DNA of 64,000 nucleotides, from assembly GCA_964560495.1 (NCBI GenBank), contig CAZLMM010000005.1, positions 75,073-139,072 of the forward strand, in the 5' to 3' direction. A model generated the notes under the pieces. That model was not told the origin of the DNA. It worked only from the letters and a program-made list of their open reading frames with translations, and did not search any database. The translations under genes and the position numbers were made by a program. How positions within the stretch are numbered: position 1 is the first letter of the stretch; each line of letters begins with the position of its first letter. This document shows, piece after piece, positions 34,066 to 43,650 of this stretch. The stretch comes from UBA5069 sp964560495. GTDB taxonomy: Bacteria > Chloroflexota > Anaerolineae > Caldilineales > Caldilineaceae.

Positions 34066-36306
34066 ATGCAGTCCAACATTCGGGTCGGCGCACTCGTTGA
34101 TGTGACTATTCGCAAGCATCTGCCCATTGGCCTCTTGGTGGATATGGGCAACGGCACGGAAGGGATCGTCCGCACCCGTGAAATCAGCTGGCAACGAGAA
34201 GACCACACAGCATGGCAGGAGCTCTTTCCGCCTGGTAGCCGCCAAAAGGCATTGGCGTTGAAGGAAGGTGAACGCAACTGGGAGCTCAGCCTGCGACTCG
34301 TGGAACGCGACCCGTGGCGCACCATTCACCAGAAATACCAGGTGGGAAAGCTCTGCGAGGGTGTTGTAGTGGACGCGATTGGGCGGCGCATCTTCATCGA
34401 ACTTGAGCCTGGTGTGACTGCGGCGCTTGCGGCCGATCGGCTACCCGATGATGTGGCAGCCGATCTCGACGCACACTTCTGGCCGGGCGACCGTGTACGC
34501 GCAGAGATTTTTGCCATCGACGGTTCAAAACGCGAAATCGACCTGACCATGCGCGCCATGGACAGTTGGCGTTGGAATGGTTCCGCTCAAGTATCTCGTG
34601 GTGCTGCTAGGCCCGATGACAACTCAATCATTGACCCTGTCTCCCCACTACCCCTGGAACTTGCCGCTTCTGGTCGCCAATTCTCAGTCTTGCTGGTGGA
34701 AGACGACCCCGAACAGCTTGAGGCAATTGCCCACTGGTTGCGCAATTCTGGCCATATGGTCGCTGCTGTGCTCACCGCTGAAGAAGCGCTGAACCGCCTG
34801 AGAAGCCAGGTATTCGAACTGCTGATCAGCGATGTGAACCTGCCAGGAATGGACGGCATCGCGTTGGCGCAGCACGTGAAAGAGATACACCCTGGGATAC
34901 GTAGCGCACTGGTGACAGACTGGTCGACCAGCGACCTGCGGCGCACCGAGATCGATGCTCTGGGGCTGGCAGGAGCCGGGCTGATCCTCAAACCAGCGTT
35001 GCCGGAAGACATCCTCAGATTTCTGGCCGATAGTCCGGCGCCTGCCGCCGACGCCGCGCCAGACGACGCAGGGGATCGGCTCGTGGTGGGACAGCGGGTC
35101 GAGCTACGGCGAAGACGTCCATTGCAGGATGAACAACGATCCGTGGTGGACCTGCTCCGCAAACTGAGAAAAGAGACGCGGGCTGCCAAGTCCGTTCTCT
35201 TACGCCTGGATATGAACCAGCGCCGCTTCCAGCTTGTTGGCGAGGATGGAGCGCCGACGCTCGAACATCAGGCGCTTTCGCGACTGATCTATAGCCCGGC
35301 GCGCGAAGTCGCCGAGGATGACGTCATCGTCGAGGTGACTGACGCTCTTGATGTCGCCGCCTATGTTCAACATCTGTCGCCTCTAGTAGGCTTTCGCTCT
35401 TGTGTGGGCGTTCCAGTGCCCTGTCAGCGCAGCGACAGATACGCCCTCTTTCTCTTTCACCCCCAGGCGGGATTTGGCGGCGCAAGCGTGATCAGCGCTG
35501 CGCAGGCTGTGGCTGCCATGTTGGGCGCGGCGCTAGAGCGTCAGGCGTTTTTGTTGCGTGCCGCAGAGATGCAACGGTTGGAATTGATGGGCCACCTGAC
35601 CAGGGCATTAGTTCATGAGACCAATCACCATCTCAGCCCATTAGTCTTCGCACTAGACGAACTGCGCTGCCAGTGCAACCGTCTGGAACGAACACTCGAA
35701 AAAGAGCCTGCCGCTGCCGGCAATGACATGCGCCAGGCCCAGGAAACCCTGGCGAAGCTCAGTCAGAGTATCCATCACCTGATCGGCACCACCAAAATGT
35801 TCGGTCGCGTCACAACTTATGACCAGGATGAATTGGTGCGCGTCGACCGCGTTGTCACCCGCTGTCATGAATTGTTGCGCGACATGGCCGACCGCGCCCA
35901 CGTTCGCATAGCTCTTTCGCTGCCCAACCATATCCTGCTCACCCGCGCTCGTCAGACGCAACTTCAGCAGGTTCTTCTGAATGTGATGGTCAATGCCATC
36001 CAGCAGATCGAACTGCTGCGCCCCAAAACTGGCGGCGAGTTGCACGTAGAGGTGGCGCCAGAGCGTCGAGAAGATGGCGCGTTTATTCGCATTGTCGTGG
36101 AGGATGACGGCCCCGGCATCCACACCCGTATGCTTGAGAGCATCTTCGAGTTGGGAGTGACGACGCGCAAAGAGGGCAGCGGGATGGGGCTGTACCTGGC
36201 CCGCCGTCTTGCGGAGGATTTAGGCGGGTCGCTCGAAGTGGAGGAGAGCGCCGCACTGTGGGGGACGCGCATGGCGATTCGCGTCCCGATTCATTTTTCC
36301 AAATAA
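34066..36306 (+). CDS. Hybrid protein: two S1 domains, receiver, GAF-like region, histidine kinase
   Basis: ATG 34066 follows GGGGG. The 746-residue protein begins with two S1-like OB folds (about 6-77, NIRVGALVDVTIRKHLPIGLL, and 85-160), a nucleic-acid-binding type rarely joined to signalling domains. A receiver follows (206-322), with Asp256 (ISDVNLPGMDG) as phosphoacceptor and Lys309. Then come a GAF-like region (about 355-495) and a kinase core: His517 (LVHETNHHL), N box NVMVNAIQQ, DDGPGI and GSGMGLYLARRL. No membrane segment is present. It is the first gene of a six-gene plus-strand cassette, 14 bases before the next start. Confidence 0.85.
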   Translation: MQSNIRVGALVDVTIRKHLPIGLLVDMGNGTEGIVRTREISWQREDHTAWQELFPPGSRQKALALKEGERNWELSLRLVERDPWRTIHQKYQVGKLCEGVVVDAIGRRIFIELEPGVTAALAADRLPDDVAADLDAHFWPGDRVRAEIFAIDGSKREIDLTMRAMDSWRWNGSAQVSRGAARPDDNSIIDPVSPLPLELAASGRQFSVLLVEDDPEQLEAIAHWLRNSGHMVAAVLTAEEALNRLRSQVFELLISDVNLPGMDGIALAQHVKEIHPGIRSALVTDWSTSDLRRTEIDALGLAGAGLILKPALPEDILRFLADSPAPAADAAPDDAGDRLVVGQRVELRRRRPLQDEQRSVVDLLRKLRKETRAAKSVLLRLDMNQRRFQLVGEDGAPTLEHQALSRLIYSPAREVAEDDVIVEVTDALDVAAYVQHLSPLVGFRSCVGVPVPCQRSDRYALFLFHPQAGFGGASVISAAQAVAAMLGAALERQAFLLRAAEMQRLELMGHLTRALVHETNHHLSPLVFALDELRCQCNRLERTLEKEPAAAGNDMRQAQETLAKLSQSIHHLIGTTKMFGRVTTYDQDELVRVDRVVTRCHELLRDMADRAHVRIALSLPNHILLTRARQTQLQQVLLNVMVNAIQQIELLRPKTGGELHVEVAPERREDGAFIRIVVEDDGPGIHTRMLESIFELGVTTRKEGSGMGLYLARRLAEDLGGSLEVEESAALWGTRMAIRVPIHFSK

Positions 36307-36320
36307 GGGAGGCCCCCAAC

Positions 36321-39300
36321 ATGACTCGTATCCTGATTGTCGACGACGATGAATTCTTTGCCTACATGATGGCGGAGCGGCTGCGCCAAGAGTTTGGCGA
36401 GGAAGTCGAGATAGACCAGGCTGTCTCGGGCGAAGACGCCTTGCAACTTGTAGAGGCAGCTTCGATACCCTTCGACGTTCTTCTCATCGATCATCGCCTG
36501 GGGCCGGGAATGGACGGACTGGCGGCGATGCAGGCCATTCAGCAGAGAAGTCCTGGGGTGGACAGTATTCTCTTTACCGGCTTCGAGGATCAGGAGACCG
36601 GTCTGCGCGCCTACGAAGCGGGCGCGTTCCGCTATGTCGCCAAACCTTTCGAGCCGATAGAACTGGTCTGGATTGTGCGCTTACTCCTGCAGAGGCGTTC
36701 AGCCAACTATGAGCGAAACTGGCTGCGCACCCTGAGCGACGTGGCAGATGCCACGCAGAAAGGTACTTCTCTCAGAGAAGTTGCACAGGCGTTGGTGGCA
36801 GGCGGTGCAAAGCTCGGATTTCGCCGCGCTCGCATCTTTCGCATCGATAATGCGAATGCAGCAGGACTGATGCTCGAAGGGATCGCTGAAATCGGCCATG
36901 ACTCTATTCCCGAGTTTGCTGGCCGACGATGGCCCCTGGCAGAGGCAATCTATGCCCAGAGAGCATACACCGAGAAACGCGCATTCTTTTTTCACGGTGA
37001 CGAGCTTGGTCCCGGTGTCCTGGTCGCTCCTGAGAAAGAAGCACGTTTTCCTCTGGCAGTTGGAGAATGGGTGGTTGCGCCCCTCCTCGACGACGAGAAA
37101 GACCGTTGCGTCGGCGTCATCGTGCTGGACTACGGTGCGCAAAATGTTGCAGTTCCCCATGAGGTGCGCCAGTTGCTGCACCTGTTCTTCCGCCAGACAT
37201 CCAGCGCCTTTGGCCGGGCAGTTCGCGATGAAGAGCAGCAGGTGCACAACCTCGCAGCCAGCATCGTTGCGCGGGTGCGCACACACGCTGCAAGCAAGGG
37301 TGAGTCGAGTGATCTGGATGTACTCCTCGACGCCCTGCACGACGAACTAGTCAAGGAAATTCCATTTGAAAATCTCATCGTTGTGCTGCGGGCAGTGGGA
37401 AGCGAGTGGTTTCAGTACTCATACCATGTCGAGCGCAGCGAGCGATTGCCAAGACATTGGCAGAATGTCGAACAAAGCGGCCTGATTGCCCATGTCATCA
37501 GCCTGCCCCAGTCGCTCTATCTGCCAAGAGATGTGAACAAGTATCGCGATATCCACAAAATTCCGCAGGTGGGGGTTCGTCCAGCGCAATCCTTCATTGG
37601 CGTGCAACTGCGCAGTGCAGACAACGCCTTTGGCGCAATTATTGTAGAGAATGACTCGACGCCGGATATCTTCACATCGTCCCATCGTGAACTTCTTGAG
37701 TTCATCACTGCCGACCTTGCCAGCCTGATACAAGTCACATGGTTGAGCCAGCGCGCAGAGGGGTTGAGCCGACCCTTGCGCCTGATGCAACAAGCCAGTT
37801 ATGACCTCATGCTGCTGGCAAAGAGGGCAGACGATTCATTTCAGGGTTTGTGGGATGCCACGTGCGTCCTGGCGACTGCGCCCTATGGCTTTGGATTTGA
37901 TCGGGCCATGCTCTTTCTCGCCGAGGAGGGTGGGCAGAAACTGCAAGGCGTGGCAGGTCTTGGTTGTCACCATCAAACTCAGGCAGAGAGGAACGCTAGT
38001 CTGACGGATACCTTTGGCGCCTCCTTCGAGGAGTTCGTTGGCCGATATTCCGCTAATGAGCTAAAGGCCATCGAACTGCGGCGCGTTGTCCAGCAGATGA
38101 GTATTGTGCTCGATTCTGATGAGAGCGCTTTCTCCGCCGTGCTGAAAAGTGGTAAGCCTCAATGGGTGAAAGCAAAGCAAACAAGAGACAAACTTCCGCA
38201 AGTGTTCATCGATGCGTTTGGCGAGACAAACTATCACATCGTTCCGTTGAAATCAGTCAGCCGAACCATCGGATTGCTGGTCGTGAACAGGCGGCAGGAC
38301 GCCGGCCCTGACGTCGATGATCTGATCCCGCACCTTGATGCGCTGACGAACCAGGTTGCAGTGCTTTATGAGAATTGGCGCAACGACAGGGCGCAGAAAC
38401 TCTTGGTTGACGTGACCCACAGCATCCTTTTGATGAACAAGGATAAGCATTCACTCAAGTTAACGCTGCAGAAAGTTTGCGAGGCGGCGCGAGCAGTGCT
38501 CGGCGCCGATCTCGTGGCAGTGTTCCCATTGAAGGATGACGGCGATCAACGCCAGTTTGACCTTGAAAACGTAGCGCATGTGGGCTACGAAGACGCAGGA
38601 CATATCACAGAAGAGTATCACGCCGGTGGTCTGACCGAGTCCGTTCTCACTGAGAAGGATCCCGTTGTCATTAAAGACATCTCGCAAGACCAAAAAGAGT
38701 TTGCCGGCAAAAAGTTGACAGAGCGCAAATTCATCATCGAAGAGCGTATCAAGGCGCTGATTGCAGTTCCTATCATTGGACACGTGTCACATCAGCCTCG
38801 CGGCGTTCTCTTTGTTGACTTTCGCTCCGTTCAAAATTTCGCCGAATGGGAAATCCACCTGGCCGAGTCGTTGGCGCATCTGGCTGCGGTGGCTATCCGC
38901 AACTGGCGTGAGGCGAGGGGACTGATACAGTCTGCAGAAGAGCGAGAAAAAGAACTGGAATCGCTGGGTAAAGTATTGCAGGAAGCGCTTCGCTACGGCG
39001 ACGAGGAAACCAAAGAGAACAACCTGATTGTGGCAATGTTGAGAAGGGCAACTGAGCTACTGTCTCCGCTTCCGGTGCGCGTGGGACTGCTCCTCCTGGA
39101 TTGGCAGCGCAAAGCCGGGAAAAAGCCCATCCAGGTTCGCCAACAATTCTATCTGCGCAAAGACGGTGGTTTGGCAGAATCCACCGTGAAGAAAGATCCC
39201 TTTCGTGGCATCAGCGGTCGGGCGATGTCGACCGGCGCGACACAACATGCACCAGATGTGCGCGCACCTGAATGGGAAGGTGTCTATTATAATAGCGGCA

Positions 39301-41207
39301 TCAAGACCCGTTCAGAAGTGGACATACCGGTAAAGCTGGACAAGCGGGTCCTCGGCGTGCTGAATGTGGAATCCACAAAACTCGATGGATTTCATCCAAA
39401 TCATATTGCCATGTTGGAGCGCTTTGCTGCGGCTGCAGCACTGGCGCTGGACAATGTACACCGTCAACGTCGTCTCGGCGCGATTCTGGATGCAGCCAAA
39501 GCAGTGACCGCGCCAACAGGCTTGCCAAATACATTGCAGGCCATCTCCAACGCGATTCAAAAAACAGTTCCTGATGTATCCGCATTGACCATCTGGTACA
39601 AGGGACCAGAGAGTGACGAGCTGGAACTCGGTCCCTATTTCGGCGTCAAGCAAGAAGCAGAACTAAAAGATGAAAAACCTGAGCAAAGCAGGACGCTCCA
39701 GAACATTACCAGGCGCGACAAGCCGCTTTGGGCGCCGGATGTGCAGAAAGAGCCTGAACTGGGAAGCGAGTTTGTGATGCGTGAAGGGATCTTTTCGTGC
39801 GCTGCGTTTCCCCTCAACACAAATGAAGGAAACGTTGGGGCGATCTTTTTCAATTATCGCCAGCCACACCTCTTTACGCGTGAGGAACAAACGCTCTTCC
39901 CGGCTTTGGCAGAAATCGTGGCGTCAGCCGTAAAGGATGCGCGGCTGTTCGAGCGTGCCGAGAAACAGCGCAAGCGCGTCGAACTGGCGCTTGATATCAC
40001 CAACACAGTTGGGGCTGAACTTGATTTGGAGCAAATGATCGCCAAGATTCTGACGCGGTTGCAATCCGACGATCTCTTTCCCAAAACGACGCCGGCTATC
40101 TTGCTCTACAACAAGGATGACAACACGTTGGAATTCGCCTCGTCATCGCTCCAGTTCTACAAGCCTGACAATCCGCAGTACGCCTCCCTTACTTCTATTC
40201 CGGTGGACGAATCCTCTATCGCAGGCGCAGTGGCGATTGAATCAATTCGCGGTAAGGAGAAGAAGCTCAGAAATATCGCGGACGTAGGCTCACACCCTGA
40301 CTATCTGTCTGGCTATCTGCCCGTCCGTTTGACGACACGTTCCCAGATGGCGGTGACGCTCTACAGCGAGGAGCAGGGATTGCTCGGCGTCTTGGTGCTG
40401 GAAAGCGATCAGCTCAATGCATTCGATCACGACGCAGAACAACTGGCCTTGAATTGCGCCAAACAAATCCGTCTGGCTGTGGAACGAGCGCGTCAGCGTG
40501 AAGAACTTGAATTCAACGAAACGCTGGCTGCCGCATCCGCCTGGTCGCGTGAGATCGCCCATGACATCAACCAGGAGATCTTCGAGATTCGCAGTTGGGC
40601 GGATGCGCTCCGCTACGAAAGTGAAGACTTGCAGAAGGAAAAGGCCTTCCAGAAAGTCGATGCAGCAGCGCAGCGGTTGGCTGGCGCGAACTTGCCGGAA
40701 CGACAGAAATCGGAAGAAATTGCACTTGATGAAACACTCCGTCACCAGATCGTGCGGATCATTCAAGAGCAGGATAGCGCCATCCTCCTAGACCTCGATG
40801 GATTGCAGTGCGGTTCGCAGATAATCGATTCCTATCCGTTTGCCCTGGAACGCATCTTTCGCCACCTGGTGCGTAACTCACGTCAGGCCATGCAGCGCGC
40901 AGGGATGCATGACGGTAGGCGGATTCGCGTCGCAACGCGCCCGTTCAACGAAGAACAAGTCGAGATCGAATACAGCGACAATGGCCCTGGTTTTCCCTTT
41001 CATTTACGTTCCAGGGTCTTTCGCGCCAGGCTGCCCAGCGAACAGGATCCACAACGCGGGGTCGGGTTACTCTTGGTGCGTTTCATCGTCGGGCAGGTCG
41101 GTGGCTCGATCCACCTGGCGACCGCTACAAGAGATGAGGAATGTGGCGCGCGCTTCGTGATTCGCTTGCCATGCAGACAGGCGAAAAAAGATAAGGAGGA
41201 AGACTGA
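36321..41207 (+). CDS. Giant cytoplasmic sensor: receiver, about seven GAF-like domains, histidine kinase
   Basis: ATG 36321 has AAGGGAGG upstream. The 1628-residue protein opens with a receiver (1-120; Asp57 in LLIDHRLGPGMDG, Lys108). Consecutive GAF-like modules follow (roughly 140, 330, 490, 690, 890, 1055 and 1220 onwards), each with the helix-then-strand pattern such as LQKVCEAARAVLGADLVAVFPL. The C-terminal part has an H-box-like SREIAHDINQEIFEIRSW (His1414) and an ATP-binding lid near 1550 (DNGPGF, then GVGLLLVRFIVGQVGG). GAF arrays bind small ligands or sense oxidants. The H box is atypical. It overlaps the next gene as TGATG. Confidence 0.88.
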   Translation: MTRILIVDDDEFFAYMMAERLRQEFGEEVEIDQAVSGEDALQLVEAASIPFDVLLIDHRLGPGMDGLAAMQAIQQRSPGVDSILFTGFEDQETGLRAYEAGAFRYVAKPFEPIELVWIVRLLLQRRSANYERNWLRTLSDVADATQKGTSLREVAQALVAGGAKLGFRRARIFRIDNANAAGLMLEGIAEIGHDSIPEFAGRRWPLAEAIYAQRAYTEKRAFFFHGDELGPGVLVAPEKEARFPLAVGEWVVAPLLDDEKDRCVGVIVLDYGAQNVAVPHEVRQLLHLFFRQTSSAFGRAVRDEEQQVHNLAASIVARVRTHAASKGESSDLDVLLDALHDELVKEIPFENLIVVLRAVGSEWFQYSYHVERSERLPRHWQNVEQSGLIAHVISLPQSLYLPRDVNKYRDIHKIPQVGVRPAQSFIGVQLRSADNAFGAIIVENDSTPDIFTSSHRELLEFITADLASLIQVTWLSQRAEGLSRPLRLMQQASYDLMLLAKRADDSFQGLWDATCVLATAPYGFGFDRAMLFLAEEGGQKLQGVAGLGCHHQTQAERNASLTDTFGASFEEFVGRYSANELKAIELRRVVQQMSIVLDSDESAFSAVLKSGKPQWVKAKQTRDKLPQVFIDAFGETNYHIVPLKSVSRTIGLLVVNRRQDAGPDVDDLIPHLDALTNQVAVLYENWRNDRAQKLLVDVTHSILLMNKDKHSLKLTLQKVCEAARAVLGADLVAVFPLKDDGDQRQFDLENVAHVGYEDAGHITEEYHAGGLTESVLTEKDPVVIKDISQDQKEFAGKKLTERKFIIEERIKALIAVPIIGHVSHQPRGVLFVDFRSVQNFAEWEIHLAESLAHLAAVAIRNWREARGLIQSAEEREKELESLGKVLQEALRYGDEETKENNLIVAMLRRATELLSPLPVRVGLLLLDWQRKAGKKPIQVRQQFYLRKDGGLAESTVKKDPFRGISGRAMSTGATQHAPDVRAPEWEGVYYNSGIKTRSEVDIPVKLDKRVLGVLNVESTKLDGFHPNHIAMLERFAAAAALALDNVHRQRRLGAILDAAKAVTAPTGLPNTLQAISNAIQKTVPDVSALTIWYKGPESDELELGPYFGVKQEAELKDEKPEQSRTLQNITRRDKPLWAPDVQKEPELGSEFVMREGIFSCAAFPLNTNEGNVGAIFFNYRQPHLFTREEQTLFPALAEIVASAVKDARLFERAEKQRKRVELALDITNTVGAELDLEQMIAKILTRLQSDDLFPKTTPAILLYNKDDNTLEFASSSLQFYKPDNPQYASLTSIPVDESSIAGAVAIESIRGKEKKLRNIADVGSHPDYLSGYLPVRLTTRSQMAVTLYSEEQGLLGVLVLESDQLNAFDHDAEQLALNCAKQIRLAVERARQREELEFNETLAAASAWSREIAHDINQEIFEIRSWADALRYESEDLQKEKAFQKVDAAAQRLAGANLPERQKSEEIALDETLRHQIVRIIQEQDSAILLDLDGLQCGSQIIDSYPFALERIFRHLVRNSRQAMQRAGMHDGRRIRVATRPFNEEQVEIEYSDNGPGFPFHLRSRVFRARLPSEQDPQRGVGLLLVRFIVGQVGGSIHLATATRDEECGARFVIRLPCRQAKKDKEED

Positions 41208-42997
41208 TGAGTGAAACATCTGCGGCGCCAGAAGCGCCGATACGCGTGCTGATCGTTGAACACCGCCCAGAGACCCGTGAGACTCTGGAGAACAGTCTGT
41301 CTCGCTGGGGATATAAACCAGTATTGGCCAAAGGCAGCGGTAGTGAGTTATTGAAAGATGCTATCGAGAAGGTGCGCAGCCACCGCTGTCATCTGGCAAT
41401 CGTGGATAAACGCCTTGTGGACGATGGGGATTCCTCGGACTTCGGCGGACTTGACCTGATAAAGGAGATCGCACCTGCCGTCGCCATTATCTTGACCGGG
41501 TATGCAGATTATGCAACGGCCAGAAACGCTCTCAAACAGGGTGCGTTCGATGTGCTCAGGAAGGAAGATGGCCCAGCGGCATTGCGACAGGCGCTCGAAA
41601 AAGCAGCCGCCGAAAAATGGTTTCGCCGAGAAGTCGAATTCGACCGTCCGCCTGAGCTGAAATCAGCCGCGCTAGTTCGACGTTTCTTTCCCACCGACGA
41701 CTTGGCCCCCCTCGATCAGGTGGATGACGTGCTACGTCATCTCTTTCCAACTGCGCACAAGCTACGCATCGAAGCAGTCAGCGGCGACGATTCGATGTCA
41801 AGCCTGCTGCTGAGAACGCGCAGTGCGGTTATGAAGGTCTCCATAGATGATGCGCAGCTCCCCAGCATTGTCAAAATCGCGCGTGCAGGGCGTGTGAAGA
41901 AGGAAATCGAACACTTCAGGCATGTCCAACTGCATTTTCCTGCATATCGACATGCGACAATTCAAGGTCAGCCTGTCGAGCTATGGGATTTGGGCGGTGT
42001 TATCTACGACTTTATCGGCGGCGATAATCAATATCCACAACAAGTTTTTGCCTACTTCTACGCCACTCACGACGCAGAGGAAATCAACAAGGCGATCGAC
42101 AATTTTCAAAGCCTCTGGAGACCACTTTATCAAAGAAGACCTTCAGACGGACAGCCGCAAAAGAAACGTGTGATTGCGGCTTACACAGATGTTTGGGGAA
42201 GAGAGTGGCTAGAAGAACTGGTAAAATACCGACAATTGCCGTCAGAAGTTCGGCTGCCTGCTATATTCGACGAGCTTGGGTTGCCAGATCCAATCCAATG
42301 GCTAATCAAGAAGATCAAACTTGTGGTTCCGGATGAGGACGGCAAACACTTGCAGTACGAGGAGAACGCCACACCATTTACCACTTTGGCCCTGTGCCAC
42401 GGCGACTTGCACAGCCGCAACATCTTTGTGGATACACGCTATGATGTGTGGGTGATCGACTATGAGCGCACCGGCTTTGGTCCGATCCTACAGGACTGGG
42501 TGGAGTTGATCGTTGATATCTTGACGATGTTGGCTGATGAACAGTCAGATGAATGGCATTCATTCGTCCAACTTCTTACAAGTGTACTAAGTCTTCAGGC
42601 GCTGGGTTCAAAAAAAATCGCAAGCGAGGTGTCGGGTGAGTACAACAAGGAGTATGGGGTTATCGTCCACCTTCTGAATACGATCGTGCCAGAGTATCAT
42701 AAGGAAGATGCGCAACCCCTCTACTGGGGCATATTCTTGAATGCTCTTTACCGCTTCACGATCCTACGGAAATACTGGGATCAGGTTGCTCAACTGGAGA
42801 CCGGCGACCCGAAATCCATCAAGAAAGTCGAGGAATCCAAACAGAAGTTGACGATGGCGATGCAGCGTTGTCGGGTGATTGGCGGCATGGTTTGCTACCG
42901 ACTGGAGAAATGGAATAGGGAAAAGTGGCCGCCAAGAGTTGGCCTTCAATCGAGACGGGACCCAAGGGAAATAGAATTGCGCAACACGACAAGATAA
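41207..42997 (+). CDS. Receiver fused to an aminoglycoside-phosphotransferase-like kinase
   Basis: The 596-residue protein has a receiver (12-125; Asp67 in AIVDKRLV, though the acidic pair is Glu-His) and, after about residue 185, a eukaryote-like or APH-type kinase fold. The catalytic loop is HGDLHSRN (398-405) and the metal-binding Asp418 is in VIDYE. A possible ATP lysine lies in SIVKIARAG. All catalytic residues appear intact. In conflict systems such domains are sometimes catalogued as ternary-complex-associated domains; I cannot confirm that match. AAGGAGG precedes the ATG, and the CHAT gene overlaps its 3' end by 73 bases. Confidence 0.82.
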   Translation: MSETSAAPEAPIRVLIVEHRPETRETLENSLSRWGYKPVLAKGSGSELLKDAIEKVRSHRCHLAIVDKRLVDDGDSSDFGGLDLIKEIAPAVAIILTGYADYATARNALKQGAFDVLRKEDGPAALRQALEKAAAEKWFRREVEFDRPPELKSAALVRRFFPTDDLAPLDQVDDVLRHLFPTAHKLRIEAVSGDDSMSSLLLRTRSAVMKVSIDDAQLPSIVKIARAGRVKKEIEHFRHVQLHFPAYRHATIQGQPVELWDLGGVIYDFIGGDNQYPQQVFAYFYATHDAEEINKAIDNFQSLWRPLYQRRPSDGQPQKKRVIAAYTDVWGREWLEELVKYRQLPSEVRLPAIFDELGLPDPIQWLIKKIKLVVPDEDGKHLQYEENATPFTTLALCHGDLHSRNIFVDTRYDVWVIDYERTGFGPILQDWVELIVDILTMLADEQSDEWHSFVQLLTSVLSLQALGSKKIASEVSGEYNKEYGVIVHLLNTIVPEYHKEDAQPLYWGIFLNALYRFTILRKYWDQVAQLETGDPKSIKKVEESKQKLTMAMQRCRVIGGMVCYRLEKWNREKWPPRVGLQSRRDPREIELRNTTR

Positions 42998-43587
42998 ATG
43001 TCCTCTTCCTTGCTGCGAATCCATTCGATACGACTCGTCTTATGATCGACAAGGAGTATCGTGCAATCAGACAAGCCATCCAAGAATCCGGGTTTCGGGA
43101 ACGGTTTTCATTGGAGAGCGAGTGGGCTGTGCGTGTGGAAGATTTGATACCGCTGCTTATTCGGAAAGAGCCGACGATTATTCACTTCAGCGGTCACGGC
43201 AGTGAAGACGGAGAAATCGTTCTCGAAGATGAAAGCGGGAATCCATTCCCGTTGCGCCAGCAAGCCGTACAGCGCATTTTCGGCATACTGAACAGCGACC
43301 ACAATCAGGTACGGTGTGTTATCCTGAATGCCTGTTTTTCTGAAGACCAGGCGCGGCTTATCTCTAAACACGTTGACATTGTTATCGGCATTTCATCCGC
43401 AATCGGTGATGTATCGGCGCGGAAATTCGCTAGTGTGTTCTATGCCACCATTGGAGAAAAGCAGAATGTCAATAAAGCCTTCGAACTGGCCCGCACGAAC
43501 ATCTCTCTTCATGGGCTAGATTACAAGGATGCACCGAAGCTTTTGGCTAGACAGGGAGTCGATCCGGGGCGCTACTGTCTGACATAA
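42925..43587 (+). CDS. Stand-alone CHAT-domain caspase-like protease
   Basis: The start appears to be GTG 42925, overlapping the kinase gene. The 220-residue protein is essentially one CHAT domain: INVLFLAANPFDTTRL, IDKEYRAIRQ, IIHFSGHGSEDGEIVL with catalytic His91, and CVILNACFSEDQA with catalytic Cys137. The dyad is intact. CHAT proteases are caspase-like effectors, for example the separin-like and gasdermin- or Csx29-associated proteases; the target here is unknown. With no repeats or binding domains of its own, it probably depends on neighbours for activation. Confidence 0.92.
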   Translation: MAAKSWPSIETGPKGNRIAQHDKINVLFLAANPFDTTRLMIDKEYRAIRQAIQESGFRERFSLESEWAVRVEDLIPLLIRKEPTIIHFSGHGSEDGEIVLEDESGNPFPLRQQAVQRIFGILNSDHNQVRCVILNACFSEDQARLISKHVDIVIGISSAIGDVSARKFASVFYATIGEKQNVNKAFELARTNISLHGLDYKDAPKLLARQGVDPGRYCLT

Positions 43588-43650
43588 TGCCAACGGATGG
43601 CAATACTGTACTCTCGAAGATAGTCCAGGTGAGTTCGAACCCATCTATAT

